DNA from: Agapetus fuscipes | Taxonomy: Eukaryota > Arthropoda > Insecta > Trichoptera > Glossosomatidae | Length of the DNA stretch: 64,000 bases | Assembly (NCBI GenBank): GCA_951799405.1 | Contig: OX637343.1 | Span: forward strand, 9,402,524 to 9,466,523 | Direction of reading: 5' to 3' | In this document: positions 52,401 through 58,400 of the stretch, in pieces | Position numbering within the stretch: position 1 is the first letter of the stretch | Layout of the letters: each line of letters begins with the position of its first letter | Program-made: the position numbers and the translations under genes | The notes under the pieces: generated by a model | Database searches by the model: none | What the model saw: the letters and a program-made list of their open reading frames with translations, nothing else | What the model was told of the DNA's origin: nothing

Positions 52401-55400
52401 GAATGATCTTTCGCTGTCTTTCGCCATTTCGTTAAACTTTGCAAACTGTTTTTATGTACGTACGTATTATACTACCATAGCGTTTATGTATATACTCTTA
52501 CACACACAATATAAGAGAGGGCTGACTCGAGCATCTTCGGCAATATACGATGATACACGAGTGTACCCGAAGTATGAAATGTAGCAAATACAGCGCAACC
52601 AAAAAATGTATGGAATCTTAAACAGCAACTCTAGATGGCGTTTTGATTTCCATGCATTTTTGAGAAACCAGTTGGTCCAGTTGTAACGTAAACGATTGTA
52701 CTCTTTTGCATTATATAAATCTTGCTTCCATAAAACTAAGGAGATATAATATTTTTCTCCGCAGTTCATCTACCGGCCGCAGGTGACGCTAGCGACCGGG
52801 TCATTTTTTGTATGGAAATCTTTATTTTTCCAGAATAAATAGAAATCGGGGGAGAAAAAATAAAACAAGTATGCCATTACAAACATAAAAAATATCACTT
52901 CAAATCCTAAAAGGAAAATAAACCATTAAAAGACGAATGTAGCTACAATATCGTATGCAAAATTTGGGTACTTTTTAAATAATCATAAAAAATCAATGAA
53001 AAGTAAAAAAAAACAACTAACAAGTAGAAAAAATAAAACTAATCAAAATTAATGTTTTGAAATAAAAAAAAGTTAGGATTTATTCATAAGAACAGTGGAA
53101 ATCTCCATTTAAGGTATCTCCGTAAATAAAATTATTTTGAATTGGTTTTTTATGGAAAAAAATACCTAATTTTATGTGTTAATTTAATCTGGAAAAAAAA
53201 TGCTACCTTACAATTAAAAATATGGGCTATTTTGGTCATCAAAGTTGGGCGCGCTGACCTCTCAATCACCCTTAATGTTCATTTGATATTGGGTTTTTAA
53301 TGTTACAGCACCATATGCGGTATGCGTACCTAAGCGCGTACTTATATGTGTCTGCTTATGAGAATGCATGTCATATGAATCTTAAATGTAATAGGAATTT
53401 GCAACATAAATTATAGTTATAGTTACAACCTTCGGCCACGATCAAACAACAATAATTCAACAGTTCGTGGTTCTTCTTTGTAGAAGAGACACGCTCCTGA
53501 GGACGTCGGATATGACTCCGTCAAAATGTAGAGAAAATCGTTCTTCTCTTTTGCACGGTCAGTAAAATCCTTTTTTTTTCATTCTATAAAATGTCTAACG
53601 ACGGTAATCATAATTCAACATCTTTAATAAATTATAGGTGTAATATTAGACATACGATTTTTGAGATGCTACGACTAAATACAAAAATGTCATACAAACG
53701 TTACCATCTTCTCTACCCAGTCAAAAATACGTTGCATAATTTTACTGACGGTGTAAAGTACATGATTAAAATTTAGTTTGGTTTTGTTTTTTGTGTTTTT
53801 TTTATGTAAAATAATCGCTACTTTAAAGCTAAAATGAATAAGTTCTAATTCACTGATTTGAGACATCGTAGGCAAAACATTTTTTTGCGTGTAACTTTCA
53901 TAGTAAGTGAACTAATTATAAGAAGGTGCTCATGAAAAACTTCTAATTTACAAGATTTTTCCATTTAGGTATTTAGTGTTTTCTCATGTGATGAATACTG
54001 AAAAAGGTGCATTTGCCCGAGAAACCCATGTTGGCTTAATATGTCACTTATTTAGCTTAACTTGTAAAGTATCGAAATATGGATCGCCAAAAAATGTTTT
54101 GGATGAAAAACAAACCTACCTAATTTGAGTCAAAATAAAACAATATTATAAATCGATGTTGGTGTATTCATTTGCTACATTTTTTGCATAGGAAATTTTT
54201 GACTTTTTTTGTATAGATTTCTTTGTAAGGTTTTGTTCTTTTTTATATTTAAATGTAATTTATTATTCATTCATATTCCTTGACTTATAGGTTGGTATGA
54301 GGCTGACCACCCATACTGTAAAAAATGGTTCACTTTGCCAATGTCACCCCTGTTTCAGGGAAGGTCGGCAAAAGTTGTGGGGCTTATGTTCATTTGAGGT
54401 TTGAATTTTATTTGTAAGTACACATTCAGCATTTGTAAGCGCGAACTACACTTGTTGGTTTGTGGGCATACATCTGAGAGCTTTAAATGAATATATCCTT
54501 GCAACTTAGATTATAGATTATAGATTATAGATGAGTTCCTTGGCTCATAGGTTGGTATGAGGCTGACTCCCCATGCTGTAAAAACTTGATTCATTTTCAC
54601 CAATGCCGAATGCAATTTATTAATGAACGAATAACTTCGTGAGTGAAGTTAACATGATCAGCTTTTAATTTGTAACTTGACAACGTGAAGTTTCCTCGCC
54701 GATCAAAGTAAGGAACTATAGAAAATTCTAAATGAACTTTGCACCCTTTCCCTGAAAACAATTTAATATAATGAATAAGGATGCCATGTTGAAAGACATT
54801 ATAAAACAATTGAAAAGAAAAAATAACGTTATTTTAACACGCTTTAGAAAAACGAATGAGTAAAAAACTGTAATTATTTTGAAATAATGGGTTTTCATCA
54901 AATCCGGATTCAGGGCGGTACGAGCAATGCGATCGAACCAGGGCCCCATGTCTTAGGGAGCCCCCGAGACGATTTAGAAAAATATATTTCATAGAATTTC
55001 TCAACATAAATTTGACCGGAAGCAAGGGTTTTTAAGGCCTTCACGACCCAGGGCCTCCCAAAGCCTCTGTAGAAACAAGTTAAAGAACATATTCACTTAA
55101 TTATTTTGAAACTCAAAAGAAAAACGGCTTTTGGGAGCTAAGACGCCTATGACAAATTGTATGAAATGGTTTTTAAGTATATTTCTACATATTTGTATAC
55201 AAAAAGGACAAGACGAAGTTCCCTGCAACAAGTGCCTCTAGATTTTTTAAAGTTAATTAAGGAAGTCTTCCAAACAGGATTATAACGTTAGTAATTATTT
55301 TTGTTAGCAAGTATATTTCATTTTGACGCGGGGAGAGGCGGAGGTGTTGGGGGGACTATGGGAGTTGGGGGTCCCCTTACTCTCCCCGCACTTGGGGCCC

Positions 55401-58400
55401 CAGTGGTCCTAATCCGGACCCGGTTTTCATACATGTAAATGAGCTTGTAAGGAATTTTAATAAAAAAAAATCTTTATTGTAAACACTGCTTTAGTTCCAC
55501 TATTTTTTTATGAATATCGAGCGCTTTCCTTTACCATCATCTTATAAATTCAATAATGAATGTTGACAGTGTTAATACACAAAACACTAAAAATATTGTA
55601 AAAATGATAAATGTTATGTACTTTTTTTGACTTATAGGATGGTACGTGGCTGACCACCAATGCTGTAGAAAATGGTTCACTTTGCCAAGGTCACCCCTGT
55701 TTCAGGGAAGGTCGGCAAGAGTTGCAAGGTGGATGTTAATAATAATAATAATCACAGAATTTATATAGCGCCTTTTATGACAATGTGTCACTACAAAGGC
55801 GCTTGTCCATATGATTGGACGAAGAGGTGAGTCTTGAGACTTCTTTTAAATTTCGTCTCCAAATCCAGTTCCCTCAGTGTGTCAGGAAAAGCATTCCAGG
55901 TCATTGGAGCGGCTGCCTTGAATGCCCTGTCTCCAAAAACAGTGTGGGGTCTTCTTGCTGGGACGTCCAGGCAGCTGCTTCTTGATGCAGCTGACCTCAG
56001 TGTTTGTCCACGCAAGGTTATAGTTGTTGGAGACACCAGCTCCATCAGGTACCCAGGAGCACTCCCACGTAGTGCTTTAAAAGTGAGCAGACCAACTTTA
56101 AAAGTAATCCTCTCAGGGATTTTCAGCCAATGCAGAGCTTGAAGGTGAGGAGTGATGTGGCAAGACTTTGCAGCGCCATATATGAGTCTAGCTGCAGCGT
56201 TCTGCAGCGATTGAAACCTTTTGAGCTGATTTTTGGGCTGGCCAGCATAGATCGCATTGCAGTAGTCAAGTTTGGCCACAACAAAGGAATTTACAATCGC
56301 CTTTGTAGCACTTCTAGGCAGACTTTTAACCACGGTCTTAATTTGCCGGAGAGCAAAGAATCCGGATCTGACAGTGTTTGATAGTTGATTATCCAGTGTC
56401 AGGTGCTGGTCGATGCAAACTCCAAGAAGTTTAATGCTGGCAGACGGGTTGACATTTACTCCGCAGATTCTGATGGGCGACAGGTCAAGAAGTTCATTGC
56501 GCTTCTTTGTCACCGCACACAAAATTTCCGTCTTATCCGGGTTTAGGACTAGCTTATTTGCAGTCATCCAGCGCTCAACGTCTTCAATGCATTTGCCGAT
56601 TGTTCTCTTTAAGGCCATTTGAGTTCATTTGAGATTTGGGTTTTTATGTTGTTGGTTCACATGCGGCATGTACAAGCGCGAACTTTTACGTGCTTGCTTG
56701 TGAAAATGCATTTAATGTGAATCCCCAATGTTACATATCTTTACAACTTTGCTTTAGAGTAGATTCGATTAGATGTATAAAAGTGTTCAATATTCTAATG
56801 TGATTGATCATTCATATTATCTAGTATTATTAAGGTTCCTTGACTAATATGTTGGTATGAGGCTGACCACCATGCTGTAAAAACTGTGTTTACTTTTGCC
56901 AGTTCCATCACCGTTTCAAAGAAATTCTGTAGGAATTGCAAGGTTCATATGTTTATGTGAAGTCGTTTGTTTTGTAAGACCACATGCAACATATTTAAGC
57001 GCTAATTTACATGTGTCTGCTTGTGGGAGTGCATTAAACATGAACCTTACAGGTCAATATATCGCTGCTTTAGTTCTTGTTTGCCGTATACGCCATGGAG
57101 AAAAATTTACATGAGCAATGTTTGCATGTGTACTGGACCAATGTTTGAAAAAGAAAGAAATTTATTTAAAAAATGTTTAAAAGAACTCTCACATTATCGA
57201 GTTTTACGGTTTTTCTTAGCTCAGATTGTGTAGAATTTGATACTTAAGACAACTGCATGAAAAAGTCATATTTGACAAGATTTGCGTATACGGCAAACAA
57301 GAACTGGGGGAGCGATATGTTGCAACTTTGATTATAGATCGTCTGTTTTCTTTGTCTTCCCCATTACGTGTCCAAGCATCATCATCTTCGTCAGAAAAAA
57401 CTAATATGATATTCTGATGACTTTTTTATAATGCCACAAAAACAGGCAATGACGCGATCGGATTCTCCCAACGCCATTGTTTCCGATGATGAGATTCCGA
57501 GAAATATAATTTGTTTACAAAAGCTTGTATGAAAACAATAATTTAAATATGTTAGCAATACAAAGAAATGATTAAAAAAAAACATGAACAAAAAATGACA
57601 TCTAAAATCAGTCAATATAATTTGTGTTCATTTCAGATTAGCGTTTTTATTTTGTGAGTGCACATGCAACATGTGTAAGCGTGAACTTACACGTGTATAC
57701 TCTACATACATAGTATAACTTCTTGATTTATTAACATTTTAAATTGATGCCCACAAACAGATACGTGTACCTAAGTTCGCGCTTACAAATGCTGCACGTG
57801 TACTTACAAATTAAAATCCAAGCCTCAAATGAGCATAAATCCTGCTGAGACAGGCGTGACATTGGCAATGTGAACCATTTTCCGCAGTATGGGTGGTCAG
57901 CCTCATAGTCAAGTGAAGGAATTGGTCTAGTGAAATAATGGTCGTAGATAAAATGTTGTATGCCAATGCGCGTTATTAGCCATTGTAACACTCGTGCTGT
58001 TTACTGTGACATATTTTGACACTCGTTTTACAATGGCTCTCATTACTAGGCAGCGGCATTAATACTTACTATTAAAATTAATTTTAAATTTGGAAAACTC
58101 TCTGAGGCACGTTTTTTTGTTGTTTGTTGACTTATCTTATAAGTGTGGACTCAAAGTTTTACGTTAAAAGTACCCAATGACCTAGAGAACACCTTTAATG
58201 GACGTTTGTTGACCCCCTGTTATCTTAAATGTATTTACGCAAAGATAACACAATTTAAATCTTGCGGGAAACCCAATAAGCTAATTATTCTGAAATCTTA
58301 AAAGCCCGATTGTCCAACGATTCCTTCCTCCAGTCTCATACTCCTACCGCACGACAGTCCACTTCCACTGCGTGCAGCCGTCTTGTTCTGGGCTGGAAGT

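Noticed and set aside
55834..56142. Plus-strand ORFs over 55834-56622
   Set aside because: Shadows of the L2-type reverse-transcriptase frame on the minus strand.
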